Shown here piece after piece: positions 18,332-27,390 of a DNA stretch of 64,000 nt. Made by a program: the position numbers and the translations under genes. This stretch comes from Sphingomonas xinjiangensis. GTDB lineage: Bacteria; Pseudomonadota; Alphaproteobacteria; Sphingomonadales; Sphingomonadaceae. The notes below the pieces were generated by a model. The model was not told the origin of the DNA and did no database searches. It saw nothing but the letters and a program-made list of their open reading frames with translations. How positions within the stretch are numbered: position 1 is the stretch's first letter; each line of letters begins with the position of its first letter. The stretch is taken from positions 62,001-126,000 of the forward strand of contig NZ_JACIJF010000009.1 in the NCBI RefSeq assembly GCF_014199255.1. The letters are read 5' to 3'.

Positions 18332-21300
18332 GTGAAGTGCTTTTCGCGAACCGTGCGGCGTGCCGCGCCGCTGCGTGCTGCCTTGCTGCTGGGTGCAGCC
18401 GTTCCAGCCGTGACGCTTGTCGCGCCGGCGAGCGCGCAGGACTATACCAACATCGTCGCTTCGGGTCGCGTGATGGGCGAGAACGGCGCCCCGGTCGCCG
18501 GCGCCACGGTGACCATCACGTCGTCGGACCGGGGCATAACCCGCACCACCCAGACCAACGAGGCGGGCGCGTACAGCTTCGCCCAGATCACGCCGGGCGC
18601 GTACGACTTCCGCGTCACCGCCGCGCAGTTCGCGCCCTATGAGGAGCATCAGGTCCAGCTGACCCGCGGCAATGGCGGCGCCAACAGCTTCCGCCTGATC
18701 CCGCTCGGCGCGGATGCACCCGAAGAGATCGTGATCCGCGGATCGCGCGTGCGTACCGCAGACTTCAACGACACCACCACCGGCGCGGTGATCGACCTGG
18801 CCGACATCGACAAGCGCGTGCCGGTTGCGCGATCGCTTCAGGAGGTCGTGCTGCTTTCGCCAGGCGTCGTGCGCGGATCCTCGGGCTCGAACGGCACCTT
18901 CGCCAACCAAGTGGCGATCAGCGGTTCGGCGTTCACCGAGAATGCGTATTTCGTCAACGGCCTCAACATTTCCAACTTCCGCATGGGCCTGACCCCCGTC
19001 GAAGTGCCCTTTGACTTCTACAAGACCGTGGAAGTGAAGACCGGCGGCTTTCCCGCCGAGTTCGGCCGCGCCACCGGCGGCGTGATCAACGCCGTCACCA
19101 AGTCGGGCAGCAACGACTTCCACGCCAGCGTGCTCGGCACCTGGGAGCCGAACGGCCTGCGCTCCTCCTCGCCCGCGACGATCGAGCTGGACAATGAAGA
19201 CGCCACCGCCACCCGCCGCGAACTGGTGTTCCAGGCGAGCGGCCCGATCGTGAAGGACCGCTTGTTCTTCTACGGTCTCTACAATCTGCGCGACTTCACC
19301 TCGTTCACCCCCGACGCCGACCAGGACAATGCGACGGAGGTGAAGAACCGCAGCCCGTTCTGGGGCATCAAGGTCGACGGCTACATCACCGACGACCAGC
19401 ATCTCGAATTCACCTACTTTGACAGCACCAACGACACGCGCACGCGCAGCCTGAACTATGACCGCGACAGCGGTGAACGTGGCGACGTGGTGGGCGGCAC
19501 CAACCAGCGTGCTGGCGGCATCAATTATGTCGGGCGCTACACCGGCACCTTCGCGCCGTGGCTGACGGTTTCGGCCGCATATGGCGTGAACAAGCTGCGC
19601 GACGGATCGCTGCCGCTCGACATCACCAACGAGAAGGTGCTGGATTACCGCACCAACCCCGCCGGCACCGATATCGGCCTCAACCGCGTCAGCGACGCCT
19701 ATGGCCAGACCGATGACAAGCGCGACTTCTACCGCGCGGATGTCGACTTCAACTTCCAGCTGCTCGGCGGGCACCACCTGCGCATCGGCTATGATCACGA
19801 GAACAACAAGTCGACTCAGATCCACCAGACGATGGGCGACGGCTTCTTCAAGATCTTCACTGCCAACGCCGAAACGGCCACGCGGCTGGGCGTCCCGGTC
19901 GGCACCGATTATTACACGACCCGCGTGTACCGGAACAACGGCAGCACCACCGTGAAGAACGAAGCCTTTTACCTCCAGGACGACTGGTCGCTGCTCGGCG
20001 ACCGGCTGAAGCTCCAGCTAGGCGTGCGCAACGACCGCTTCAGCAACCAGGGCGTGGACGGCGAATCCTACTATGACTCGGGTGATCTCTGGGCGCCGCG
20101 GCTCGGCGCCTCGTTCGACGTGTTCGGCGACGGGCGGACCAAGGCCTATGGCTTTTTCGGCAAGTACGCGCTGCCGATGGCGGGCGACATCAACCTGAAC
20201 GTCGCCGGCGGGCTGGTCACCTATACCCGCTACAATGTGTTCAATGGCTTGAACCCGGGCGACAACACCCCCGTGGCGGGCGCAGCGATCCTGGGCCCGT
20301 CCAACTTCCGCGCGTGCCCCGACACCGGCATCATCAATTGCGAAGTGTCGGCAGACGGCACGCCCGCCGATTACTCCGGGGCGATCGCGCACAACCTCAA
20401 GCCGCAATCGGTCAACGAGTTCATCCTGGGCGGCGAGCACCAGTTCAGCGACCGCATCCGCGTGGGCGCGTATTTCACGCACCGCACGCTGCAGAACGCG
20501 ATCGAGGACATCTCGATCGACTTCGGCGCCCGTGCCTATTGCGTCGGCGCCGGCTTCACCGCCGCGCAGTGCACCGCGGCCTATCCCGGCGGCAGCAACT
20601 GGACGATCGCCAATCCCGGGCGCGACCTGACGGTGCGGATCAACCGCCTGCCCGATGGGACCACGCCAGTGGTGACGCTGCGCGCGGAGGACCTTCGCTA
20701 TCCCAAGCCCAAGCGGAACTACAACTCGCTCACCTTCACCTTCGATCGCAGCTTCGACGGGGTGTGGGGCCTGGCCGGCTCGTACACCTGGGCGATGGAC
20801 AAGGGGAATTACGAAGGCGGCATCCGATCGGAGAACGGCCAGCTTTCGGTGAACCGCTCCGCCGACTTCGATTCGCCGGGGTTCACCAACGGCTCCTATG
20901 GCTATCTGCCCAACGACCGCCGGCACACGCTCAAGATGTACGGCAGCTTCCGGCCGTTCAAGTTCCTCGATCTTGGCAGCAACGTGCTGATCCAGTCGCC
21001 GCAGCATAACAGCTGCATCGGCACGGTGCCGATCGAAGTCGACCCGACCGCTTATGGCTATCATGGCTATAGCTATTACTGCCGCGGCGAGCTGATCCCG
21101 CGCGGCACCGCGTTCGACGGCGACTGGCTGTACCAGATCGATGCCAGCGCGGTGGCACGCCTGCCGCTGCCGCGAGTCGACGCGTCGCTGCGCTTCGACG
21201 TGTTCAACCTGTTCAACATGAAGTCGGTCACGGCGTATAACCAGTCGGGCGAACTGAGCGACGGTTCGGCCAACCCGCTGTACCGCACGCCGGTGGCCTA

Positions 21301-21346
21301 TCAGTCGCCGCGCTATGTGCGGCTTCAGTTCCGGCTCGGCTTCTAG
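18332..21346 (+). CDS. TonB-dependent receptor with N-terminal carboxypeptidase-regulatory-like domain
   Basis: About 1,004 residues. A signal peptide (LRAALLLGAAVPAVTLVAPASAQ) precedes a carboxypeptidase-regulatory-like beta domain (GRVMGENGAPVAGATVTITS, about residues 45-130), then a plug (RSLQEVVLLSPGVVRG, VAISGSAFTENAYFVNGLN) and a large C-terminal barrel ending in RLQFRLGF with a terminal Phe. It imports a bulky substrate across the outer membrane with TonB energy; this CarboxypepD_reg subtype is often linked to glycans, peptides or other organic nutrients. Start: the GTG at 18332 has GGGGG 7 nt upstream; the ATG at 18314 has no site. Divergent phosphoesterase and downstream DeoR-type regulator suggest a scavenging locus. 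Confidence 0.9.
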   Translation: MKCFSRTVRRAAPLRAALLLGAAVPAVTLVAPASAQDYTNIVASGRVMGENGAPVAGATVTITSSDRGITRTTQTNEAGAYSFAQITPGAYDFRVTAAQFAPYEEHQVQLTRGNGGANSFRLIPLGADAPEEIVIRGSRVRTADFNDTTTGAVIDLADIDKRVPVARSLQEVVLLSPGVVRGSSGSNGTFANQVAISGSAFTENAYFVNGLNISNFRMGLTPVEVPFDFYKTVEVKTGGFPAEFGRATGGVINAVTKSGSNDFHASVLGTWEPNGLRSSSPATIELDNEDATATRRELVFQASGPIVKDRLFFYGLYNLRDFTSFTPDADQDNATEVKNRSPFWGIKVDGYITDDQHLEFTYFDSTNDTRTRSLNYDRDSGERGDVVGGTNQRAGGINYVGRYTGTFAPWLTVSAAYGVNKLRDGSLPLDITNEKVLDYRTNPAGTDIGLNRVSDAYGQTDDKRDFYRADVDFNFQLLGGHHLRIGYDHENNKSTQIHQTMGDGFFKIFTANAETATRLGVPVGTDYYTTRVYRNNGSTTVKNEAFYLQDDWSLLGDRLKLQLGVRNDRFSNQGVDGESYYDSGDLWAPRLGASFDVFGDGRTKAYGFFGKYALPMAGDINLNVAGGLVTYTRYNVFNGLNPGDNTPVAGAAILGPSNFRACPDTGIINCEVSADGTPADYSGAIAHNLKPQSVNEFILGGEHQFSDRIRVGAYFTHRTLQNAIEDISIDFGARAYCVGAGFTAAQCTAAYPGGSNWTIANPGRDLTVRINRLPDGTTPVVTLRAEDLRYPKPKRNYNSLTFTFDRSFDGVWGLAGSYTWAMDKGNYEGGIRSENGQLSVNRSADFDSPGFTNGSYGYLPNDRRHTLKMYGSFRPFKFLDLGSNVLIQSPQHNSCIGTVPIEVDPTAYGYHGYSYYCRGELIPRGTAFDGDWLYQIDASAVARLPLPRVDASLRFDVFNLFNMKSVTAYNQSGELSDGSANPLYRTPVAYQSPRYVRLQFRLGF

Positions 21347-21437
21347 ACGCGCTTCAGATCGGGCCGGATCGGCTTATGCCGGTCCTGCCCGATTGACCGC
21401 TTCGGTCAGCGACGGCACGGTCGCGGCCAAGTCCTTC

Positions 21438-21459
21438 AAGGAGGGGACAGTTTATCCTG
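21438..21459 (+). promoter_or_regulatory. Ribosome binding site and non-canonical CTG start of the DeoR-type regulator
   Basis: AAGGAGGGG at 21438-21446 is a near-perfect Shine-Dalgarno. In the frame of the regulator no ATG, GTG or TTG occurs between the in-frame stop at 21394-21396 and the helix-turn-helix; the first canonical candidate, GTG at 21547, falls inside the DNA-binding helix. The CTG at 21457-21459 (10 nt after the site) is the most likely initiator, with the ATC at 21454 as a less likely choice. Confidence 0.55.
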
Positions 21460-22209
21460 AAACGTACGCAACGACAGCGCGAGATCGTCGCGCGGCTGCG
21501 CGGCGGGCTGGCAGTCTCGGTCACCGGGCTTGCCGCGGAACTGGACGTGTCCGATGAGACCATCCGCCGCGAGCTTCGCACGCTGGAGGAACAGGGCGCG
21601 ATCGTGCGCGAACATGGCGGCGCACGCCTCGCCGCATCGGCATTCGAAGGGCCGCTCACCCAGCGCATGGAGGAGAATGCGGAGGCCAAGCTGCGCATCG
21701 CCCGCGCCGCCGCGGACTTCGTGTCCGATGGCGCGATCCTGTTCATCGATTCGGGTACCACGTCGTGCTTCATCGCCCGCCAACTCGTGGAGCGGCGCGG
21801 GCTGACGGTGATCACCAACTCGCTGCAGGTCGCCGCCGAACTGGGCAGCATCAACGACAACCGTCTGTTCCTCGCCGCGGGAGAGATGGACCCGGGCTAC
21901 CGCGCCTTTTCCGACCACAGCGCGCAGGCCTATGTCGCGCGCTTTACGCCCCACCTCGCAATCCTGTCGGTCGGCGCCATCCATGCCGAGCGGGGGCTGA
22001 TGGACTTTCATCCGGGCGAGGCGGCGATGAGCCGGATCGCGTACCAAACTTCCGAACGGGTGCTGCTAGGTGCCGATTCCTCGAAGTTCGGCCGGCACGG
22101 GCTGATGCACACCGCCGCGCTGGAGGAGGTCGACATTCTGGTCACCGACCAGCCGCTGGCGGACGATTATGCCCGCGCCTTCGCGCATGCGGAGGTCGTT
22201 GTCGCCTGA
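21457..22209 (+). CDS. DeoR/GlpR family transcriptional regulator
   Basis: About 250 residues. The N-terminal DeoR helix-turn-helix is LAAELDVSDETIRRELRTLE (about residues 26-45), followed by the wing REHGGA. The C-terminal sugar-phosphate isomerase-like sensor domain has DSGTTSCFIA, TNSLQVAAELG and ADSSKFGR. Family members usually repress genes for sugar or polyol phosphate use and respond to a phosphorylated intermediate. That would fit regulation of the neighbouring phosphoesterase/receptor genes, but this is inference. The start is unusual: only a CTG at 21457 behind AAGGAGGGG gives the complete helix-turn-helix. The 3' end overlaps the convergent transporter gene by 43 nt. Confidence 0.82.
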   Translation: MKRTQRQREIVARLRGGLAVSVTGLAAELDVSDETIRRELRTLEEQGAIVREHGGARLAASAFEGPLTQRMEENAEAKLRIARAAADFVSDGAILFIDSGTTSCFIARQLVERRGLTVITNSLQVAAELGSINDNRLFLAAGEMDPGYRAFSDHSAQAYVARFTPHLAILSVGAIHAERGLMDFHPGEAAMSRIAYQTSERVLLGADSSKFGRHGLMHTAALEEVDILVTDQPLADDYARAFAHAEVVVA

Positions 22210-23546
22210 TCCGCAGCCGGCCTTGCCCGCCAAAGCGCAAGCGCAGCCGGAGGGACGGCGCCCAGCAGCGCGATCGCGGCATGCAACGACCAGAACTGTG
22301 CTGCGGGCATGCGCCCGTACAGCGCGCCGACCGGTCCGATCCACAGGCTCGCGGCAAAACCGTGCAAGTAGAACAGGCCCACCCAGAGCCCCACGTCGCG
22401 CGGCGCGGCGGCGGCGGTGACCAGGCTGAGCCCTGCCGGCCAGACCAGGACGATGGCAAGGTCGATGCAAGCGAGATATGCGAGGACCACGACCAGCGGC
22501 AACGCCTGACCGCCGGCGACAAGCTCGGCGCAGACAAGCACCAGATTGCCCACGGCGCAGGCGACGCACCCAAGCGCGATCTCCCAAAGCGGTTCCGTCA
22601 CCCAGCCGCGCCGCGCGAGCAGGCGCAACCCGAACTGCGCCAGTGGAATCAGCGCGATGGTGAACAGCCCGTCCAGCGCCAGCAGCCAGGCGGTGGGTAT
22701 CGTCCATCCCGCCACTTGCAGGTTCACGCGCGCTCGTGCCCAGGGCATGAACATGTTGCCCAGCTGTTCATAGGCGGCGAAGCACAGGTAGGTGGCGGCA
22801 AGCGTGGCGACCAGCAGCGCCCAATCTCCGCGTCTATGGCTGTTGGCGACTCGGTCGGAGGGTGTTTGGGGCATTTGCACGGCCCCCCCGCCACGCTGCC
22901 GGTCGGCCAAATGCCAGCTCAGCAGCCCGAGCAGCACCATGCCCGCTGCCGCGGCGCAGGCGTAGCGCCAGCCCGCCTTCGCCTCCAGCGCCCCGCACAC
23001 CAGCGGGCCAACCGCCATGCCGCCGTTTAGAAAGCCCAGGTAGATCGCATAGCCGCGCCGGCGCGCGGTCGCGTCGGCAAACAAGGCGCCGACGATGACC
23101 GAAAGGTTGCCCTTGAGCACCCCCGCTCCCACCGCGAACAGGGCGAGGCCGGGCAGGAACAACACACGGCTCGCCATGAGCGCGAGCCCTGCCAGTATAC
23201 AGGCACCCGCGAGATAGATGGCCCGGCCGCGCCGCGCCAGGCGGTCGCCCAATATGCCGCCCAGCGGCACCGACAGGTACAAAAGCCCGGCCGTCACGCC
23301 ATAGAGTTGCGAGGCCAGCCCGGATGTCGACAACGGCCCGAAGATTCGCTGGAAGAAGTGTTGCAGCGCGCCGGCGCCCAACACGTCCCGCGCGCCGTCT
23401 GCCAGCACATGATCGATCAACACCAGCGCGAGGATGGATTTGATCCCGGCGAGCGAAAAACGCGCCGCGCATTCTGTGGCCGCAAACGCGTAAAATGCCT
23501 GTGGCGCGGCGCGCCTGTTCGGAACAGCACCTGTTGCGCTACCCAT
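22167..23546 (-). CDS. POT/MFS-family transporter (proton-dependent oligopeptide type)
   Basis: A 459-residue polytopic protein with about 12-14 hydrophobic segments. The first helix carries ATECAARFSLAGIKSILAL, a degenerate form of the ExxERFxYY signature of proton-coupled peptide transporters. LGGILGDRLARRGRAI is the loop 2-3 MFS motif and FLNGGMAVGPLVCGALEA corresponds to the fifth helix. C-terminal FYLHGFAASLWIGPVGALYG is also POT-like. The proton-coupling motif is only partly conserved (ECAARFS), so the substrate may not be a peptide. AGGGGCAG precedes the ATG. It converges on and overlaps the DeoR-type gene. Confidence 0.78.
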   Translation of the reverse strand: MGSATGAVPNRRAAPQAFYAFAATECAARFSLAGIKSILALVLIDHVLADGARDVLGAGALQHFFQRIFGPLSTSGLASQLYGVTAGLLYLSVPLGGILGDRLARRGRAIYLAGACILAGLALMASRVLFLPGLALFAVGAGVLKGNLSVIVGALFADATARRRGYAIYLGFLNGGMAVGPLVCGALEAKAGWRYACAAAAGMVLLGLLSWHLADRQRGGGAVQMPQTPSDRVANSHRRGDWALLVATLAATYLCFAAYEQLGNMFMPWARARVNLQVAGWTIPTAWLLALDGLFTIALIPLAQFGLRLLARRGWVTEPLWEIALGCVACAVGNLVLVCAELVAGGQALPLVVVLAYLACIDLAIVLVWPAGLSLVTAAAAPRDVGLWVGLFYLHGFAASLWIGPVGALYGRMPAAQFWSLHAAIALLGAVPPAALALWRARPAADQATTTSACAKARA

Positions 23547-23761
23547 CTGCCCCTGACCTTTCGCAAGGCCGGGTAGGTGCCAATCATATCAGGTTCGTGA
23601 CATGCCCGGCAATTCCGCTGGGGGCACCTGGTATCGACGCGTCCTGAACCACAGGCCGGACGGGGAACGCGTATCCTCGAGTGACTCCGGCGCTTCGGCG
23701 GAGGTGGTGCGAAAGACGTGCGCTTCGTCGCTACCCAGCGCGAAGGCAGGAGGCTCGGCGC

Positions 23762-24988
23762 CTAGCGAGGCTCCATGCGCGGCCGGAATAGTTGCCCGCC
23801 TTCGATGAAGTAGACGAGCACCAGCACGGCCACGCCGATCGCGAGGTAGCCGATCGCGAGCGGCAGCGTCGTGCCTGCGTAGGATTGGCCGATGGCCGAG
23901 CCGACAAGCACTGCGCCTATGCTGGTGATGAAGCCCTGTATGGACGACGCAGTGCCGGCGATATGGCCGACCGGCTCCATTGCCATGGCGCCGAAATTCG
24001 CGCCGCACAGGCCGATGCACGTCATGCTCAGCGCCTGGAACACCATGAAGCTGATCAGCGTCTCCCAGCCCCACTCGATTACCAGGACATGCACGACGGA
24101 CAGGAAGATGAGCGCGAGAACGGCGGACTGGGAAATCAGCCTCGTTCCCAGCCGCTCGACCAATCTGCTGTTGGCGAACGACGCCATCCCCATCGCGCCT
24201 GCGCAAAGGGCGAAGAGCACAGCGAAACGCTGGCCGGCCCCGAACTCGTCCACGAAAATCTGCTGGGCGGAAGATACGAATGCGATGATGCCGCCGAAGG
24301 TCAGCGATGCCGCCGCGGCATATCCCACCGAAAAGCGATTTGAGAGGGTCAGGCGGTAGCTTTGCTTCAGGCTGGCGATCGAGATCGGGACACGCCTGGC
24401 CACGGGCAGCGTTTCGGGCAGGCGCACGAGCGTCCAGGCGAGCACAAACGCCGCGAACATACCCAGCGCATAGAAGATGAAGCGCCACGGCCCTAGGGCG
24501 AGCAAGCCCTGTCCGAGCGTGGGCGCCAGGATTGGCACGATGAAGAAGATCATCTGCGCGACCGACATGGTTCGTGCCATTTGCCGGCCCGAGGCGCCGT
24601 CGCGCACAATCGCCACCGCCAGCACGCGCGTGGAGGCCGACATGAGCCCTTGGAGCAGGCGCGCGGCAAGCAACGCCTCGAATGTGGCAGAGCTTGCCGC
24701 GAAGATGCTGGCGGCCACGAAACCTACCAGCGTCGTTATCAGGATCGGCCTGCGTCCGAAACGGTCCGCCAGTGGTCCGTACACCAGCTGTCCGATGCCA
24801 AACCCCACCATGTACACGGTCACCACCCACTGCCGGTGGTTGGCTTCGGTCACGAACAGATCCCGGCCGATATCGGCAAGCGCCGGCAGCATCAGGTCCA
24901 CACCCAAGGCGTTGACGCCCATGAGCGCCGCGATGAACGTGACGAATTCGCGGGGATGCATGCCCGCGGGTGCGGAATGGGACCTCAT
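23762..24988 (-). CDS. MFS transporter, Bcr/CflA drug-resistance type
   Basis: A 408-residue 12-helix major facilitator. The N-terminal half has VDLMLPALADIGRDL at helix 1, GQLVYGPLADRFGRRPILI (motif A of the H+ antiporter family) and RLLQGLMSASTRVLAVAIVR, as in Bcr/CflA multidrug and sulfonamide exporters. APTLGQGLLALGPWRFIFY corresponds to antiporter motif C. Start: the ATG at 24988 has AGAGGAG about 6 nt upstream; an ATG at 25021 adds 11 residues without a site. The substrate cannot be predicted. Separate transcript from the POT-like gene (215-nt gap) and followed upstream by a 154-nt gap to the DsbA-like gene. Confidence 0.88.
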   Translation of the reverse strand: MRSHSAPAGMHPREFVTFIAALMGVNALGVDLMLPALADIGRDLFVTEANHRQWVVTVYMVGFGIGQLVYGPLADRFGRRPILITTLVGFVAASIFAASSATFEALLAARLLQGLMSASTRVLAVAIVRDGASGRQMARTMSVAQMIFFIVPILAPTLGQGLLALGPWRFIFYALGMFAAFVLAWTLVRLPETLPVARRVPISIASLKQSYRLTLSNRFSVGYAAAASLTFGGIIAFVSSAQQIFVDEFGAGQRFAVLFALCAGAMGMASFANSRLVERLGTRLISQSAVLALIFLSVVHVLVIEWGWETLISFMVFQALSMTCIGLCGANFGAMAMEPVGHIAGTASSIQGFITSIGAVLVGSAIGQSYAGTTLPLAIGYLAIGVAVLVLVYFIEGGQLFRPRMEPR

Positions 24989-25142
24989 GTAGCTCCTCTT
25001 GCGGACCATGACGGTCACCACAAGCGGTTTGATCGGCGATCAATCCGCGCGGGAGCGGAAGTCGGCGCTGTCTTTCCTGGCGTTCGCCTGGAACCAAGTA
25101 CCTCGCGAACCTTCACTCCCCTGACGGGAAGAGCGGGTCCAG

Positions 25143-25898
25143 CTACTTTCCCGCCCGCGCCGCCGCCACTGCCTGTGCCAGCCCGTCATAGGTCTGCGCG
25201 CCATAGATCAGCTTGCCGCCGATCACCCAGCTCGGCGTGCCCGTCATCGCCAGCTTCTCGCCAAGCTGGCGATTGCGCAGGATCTCGGCCTCGACCGGCT
25301 TGGACGCCGCGGTCCGCGCCGCGGTGGCCTTGTCGAGCCCGGCCTTGGCCGCGGCCTGCTCGATGCCTTGGGCGGTCGGTCCGGCGGCGTAAAGCGCTTC
25401 ATGGAAGGCGCGGAACTTGCCCTGCTCGGCGGCGGCGAGCGCCCAGCGCGCGGCCGTGACGCTCTCAGGCCCCAGCACGGGATATTCGCGGTAGACCACC
25501 CGTACGTTGGGATCCTTGGCCAGCAATTCGCTGATCCCGGGCAGGCTCGCGCGGCAATAGCCGCAGGCATAATCCAGGAACGCGACCACCGTCACATCGC
25601 CGTCGGGATTGCCGGCCCAGGCCCCGGCATAGGGCTTGGCCAGCGCATCGATCTGGCCCGGCACCGCACCTTGCGCCGCCGCCTGCGCCTGCTGCGCCTT
25701 GGCGCTCTCGCGCGCCTGGAGCCGCTCCATCGCCTCGGGAAGCACTTCGGGATGCTCGAGCAGATATTGGCGGATCGTCTCTCCTGCCACCTGCGGCGCA
25801 GTCGCGCGGGCGATCCAGGCATAGATCGCCGCGCCCAGCGCCGCGGACAGGATCAGCACCCCCGCCAGCACGAGCGGACGCAACGGCTTTTCGGTCAT
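25143..25898 (-). CDS. DsbA-family thiol:disulfide oxidoreductase, membrane-anchored
   Basis: 251 residues. An N-terminal anchor (LVLAGVLILSAALGAAIYAW) is followed by a helical, Ala/Gln-rich segment with IRQYLLEHPEVLPEAMERLQ (residues about 42-61) and a thioredoxin-fold DsbA domain with an inserted helical lobe. The active site is C112-G-Y-C115 and the cis-Pro loop is TGTPSWVIGG. This architecture (Com1/ScsC-like) is a periplasmic disulfide oxidase or isomerase. Its ATG immediately follows the stop of the M48 peptidase gene (TGA then ATG with no gap), so the two are co-translated and probably act together on envelope proteins. Confidence 0.9.
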   Translation of the reverse strand: MTEKPLRPLVLAGVLILSAALGAAIYAWIARATAPQVAGETIRQYLLEHPEVLPEAMERLQARESAKAQQAQAAAQGAVPGQIDALAKPYAGAWAGNPDGDVTVVAFLDYACGYCRASLPGISELLAKDPNVRVVYREYPVLGPESVTAARWALAAAEQGKFRAFHEALYAAGPTAQGIEQAAAKAGLDKATAARTAASKPVEAEILRNRQLGEKLAMTGTPSWVIGGKLIYGAQTYDGLAQAVAAARAGK

Positions 25899-27266
25899 TC
25901 AGTTGCCCCTGCGCTTGTTGCGCTTGTCTTCTTCCATCGCAGTTTGCGACACCATCATGATGTCCTGCGCACGGATCCAGTCGGACGATCCCTGCGGCAG
26001 TCCGTTCATCGCCGCGCGCGCGCTGATCAGCGCGGTGCGCGTGTCGCCGACCAGGTTTGAGCGCTCGGCGGTTGCCAGCGCGGTACGTGCCTGGTCGCCC
26101 TTGCGGTCATACACCGTGCCCAGATTGACCCAGGCGAATGGATTCTCACGGTCGCGTGCCACCGCCTGGCGCAGCACGCTCTCGGCCTCGGCCAGGTTCG
26201 CCTTGTCCTCGGTCGCGATCAGCGCGTGGCCAAAGGTCGCGGCGATCAGCGGCTGGCTGTTCGACCGGCGCGTCGCCTCGCGCAGCGGCGCCAGCGCCTC
26301 GGCAGGCTTGCCCGATTCGAGCAGGATCTGCCCTTCGAGTTCCAGGAAATACGGATCGTTCGGCGCCGCCTTGACCAGCGCGCTCGTCTCCGCTGCCGCC
26401 TGATCGGGATAGCCCGACTTGTGATAGGCATAAGCCCGCGCATAATGCGCCGGCAGCGACTCGTCGCTTGGCGGATAGAGGCGCAGCGTCGCCTTGGGCT
26501 CGTTCACATAGCCGCGCAGCTTGGCTTGGATCCGCTTGAAGCGCGTCTCGAAATCCTGGTTGATGGGCTTGTTCCAGGCGGCATTGGCCTGAAGATCGGC
26601 GGTCAGCGTCTCGACGCGCTGCTGCGACATCGGGTGAGTCTGCGCGAACGGATCGACTTCGGGGCTGGTCGAATAATAGCCATAGCTGTGCATCTGCTTG
26701 GTCAGCTTGTTGAAGAAGCCGAGCATGCCCTTCCCGCTGATCCCCGCGGTGCCGAGATAGCGCGCGCCCGCCGCGTCGGCGGAGGATTCCTGCACGCGGC
26801 TATAGGCCAGATACTTACCCATCGCGGCGCGCTGACCCATCATCATCATGCCCGTGCCCGCCTCGGGCGAGCCCGCGGCGATCGCCGCCACGCCGAGCAA
26901 CAGGCTCAGGATCGAGATATTGGTATAGCCGCCGTCGTTCTGGAACACGGCATGGCCGCCGACGATGTGGCCGATTTCGTGGGCGATCACGCCCTGCACC
27001 TGGTTGGCGCTGTCGGCGGCGTCGAGCAGCCCGGTATGGATGTAGACGATCTGCCCGCCCGCGACAAAGGCGTTGATCGAGGGATCCTGGATCAGCACCA
27101 CCTTGGCATTGGCAGGCGACAGCCCCGCCGCCTGGAACAGCGGGCGGGAGATGTCCGACAGCCACGCCTCGGTCTCGGCGTCGCGCAGCATCGACTGCGC
27201 CATTGCCGGCTGAACGGCGAAACAGGTGAGGCAGAGCAGGGCCAGCCAGGCGACGACGCGCTTCAT
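25899..27266 (-). CDS. Periplasmic M48 metalloprotease with TPR region (BepA-like)
   Basis: About 455 residues with signal peptide VVAWLALLCLTCFAVQPAMA. The zinc site HEIGH is at residues 96-100 and the third ligand Glu is in RVQESSADAAGARYLG, as in M48B peptidases. The C-terminal half is helical repeat sequence (FAWVNLGTVYDRKGDQARTA) like the TPR part of E. coli BepA, which edits LptD and interacts with the BAM complex. Length is close to BepA (487). Start: the ATG at 27266 precedes the signal peptide; an ATG at 27278 is equally possible. Directly upstream of the DsbA-like gene, consistent with an outer-membrane protein quality-control operon. Confidence 0.88.
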   Translation of the reverse strand: MKRVVAWLALLCLTCFAVQPAMAQSMLRDAETEAWLSDISRPLFQAAGLSPANAKVVLIQDPSINAFVAGGQIVYIHTGLLDAADSANQVQGVIAHEIGHIVGGHAVFQNDGGYTNISILSLLLGVAAIAAGSPEAGTGMMMMGQRAAMGKYLAYSRVQESSADAAGARYLGTAGISGKGMLGFFNKLTKQMHSYGYYSTSPEVDPFAQTHPMSQQRVETLTADLQANAAWNKPINQDFETRFKRIQAKLRGYVNEPKATLRLYPPSDESLPAHYARAYAYHKSGYPDQAAAETSALVKAAPNDPYFLELEGQILLESGKPAEALAPLREATRRSNSQPLIAATFGHALIATEDKANLAEAESVLRQAVARDRENPFAWVNLGTVYDRKGDQARTALATAERSNLVGDTRTALISARAAMNGLPQGSSDWIRAQDIMMVSQTAMEEDKRNKRRGN

Positions 27267-27390
27267 CCCCACGATCATCCTTCCACTCTCCATTCGCGGG
27301 CCGCTGTTCGGCCCGGCGCCTGAACCCGGCGTGAAGGAGGGGGAGCGGCGGCGATGCGCCGCTCCCCTTGTCCGATCAGGCCTTGTCCGA

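Noticed and set aside
18311..19825. 504-codon minus-strand open frame opposite the TonB-dependent receptor
   Set aside because: Shadow of the receptor gene; Val/Ala/Arg/Gly-rich with no motif.
23547..23761. Possible riboswitch upstream of the POT-like transporter
   Set aside because: Only a small CCTT/AAGG hairpin is seen near the start; no conserved aptamer core recognised.
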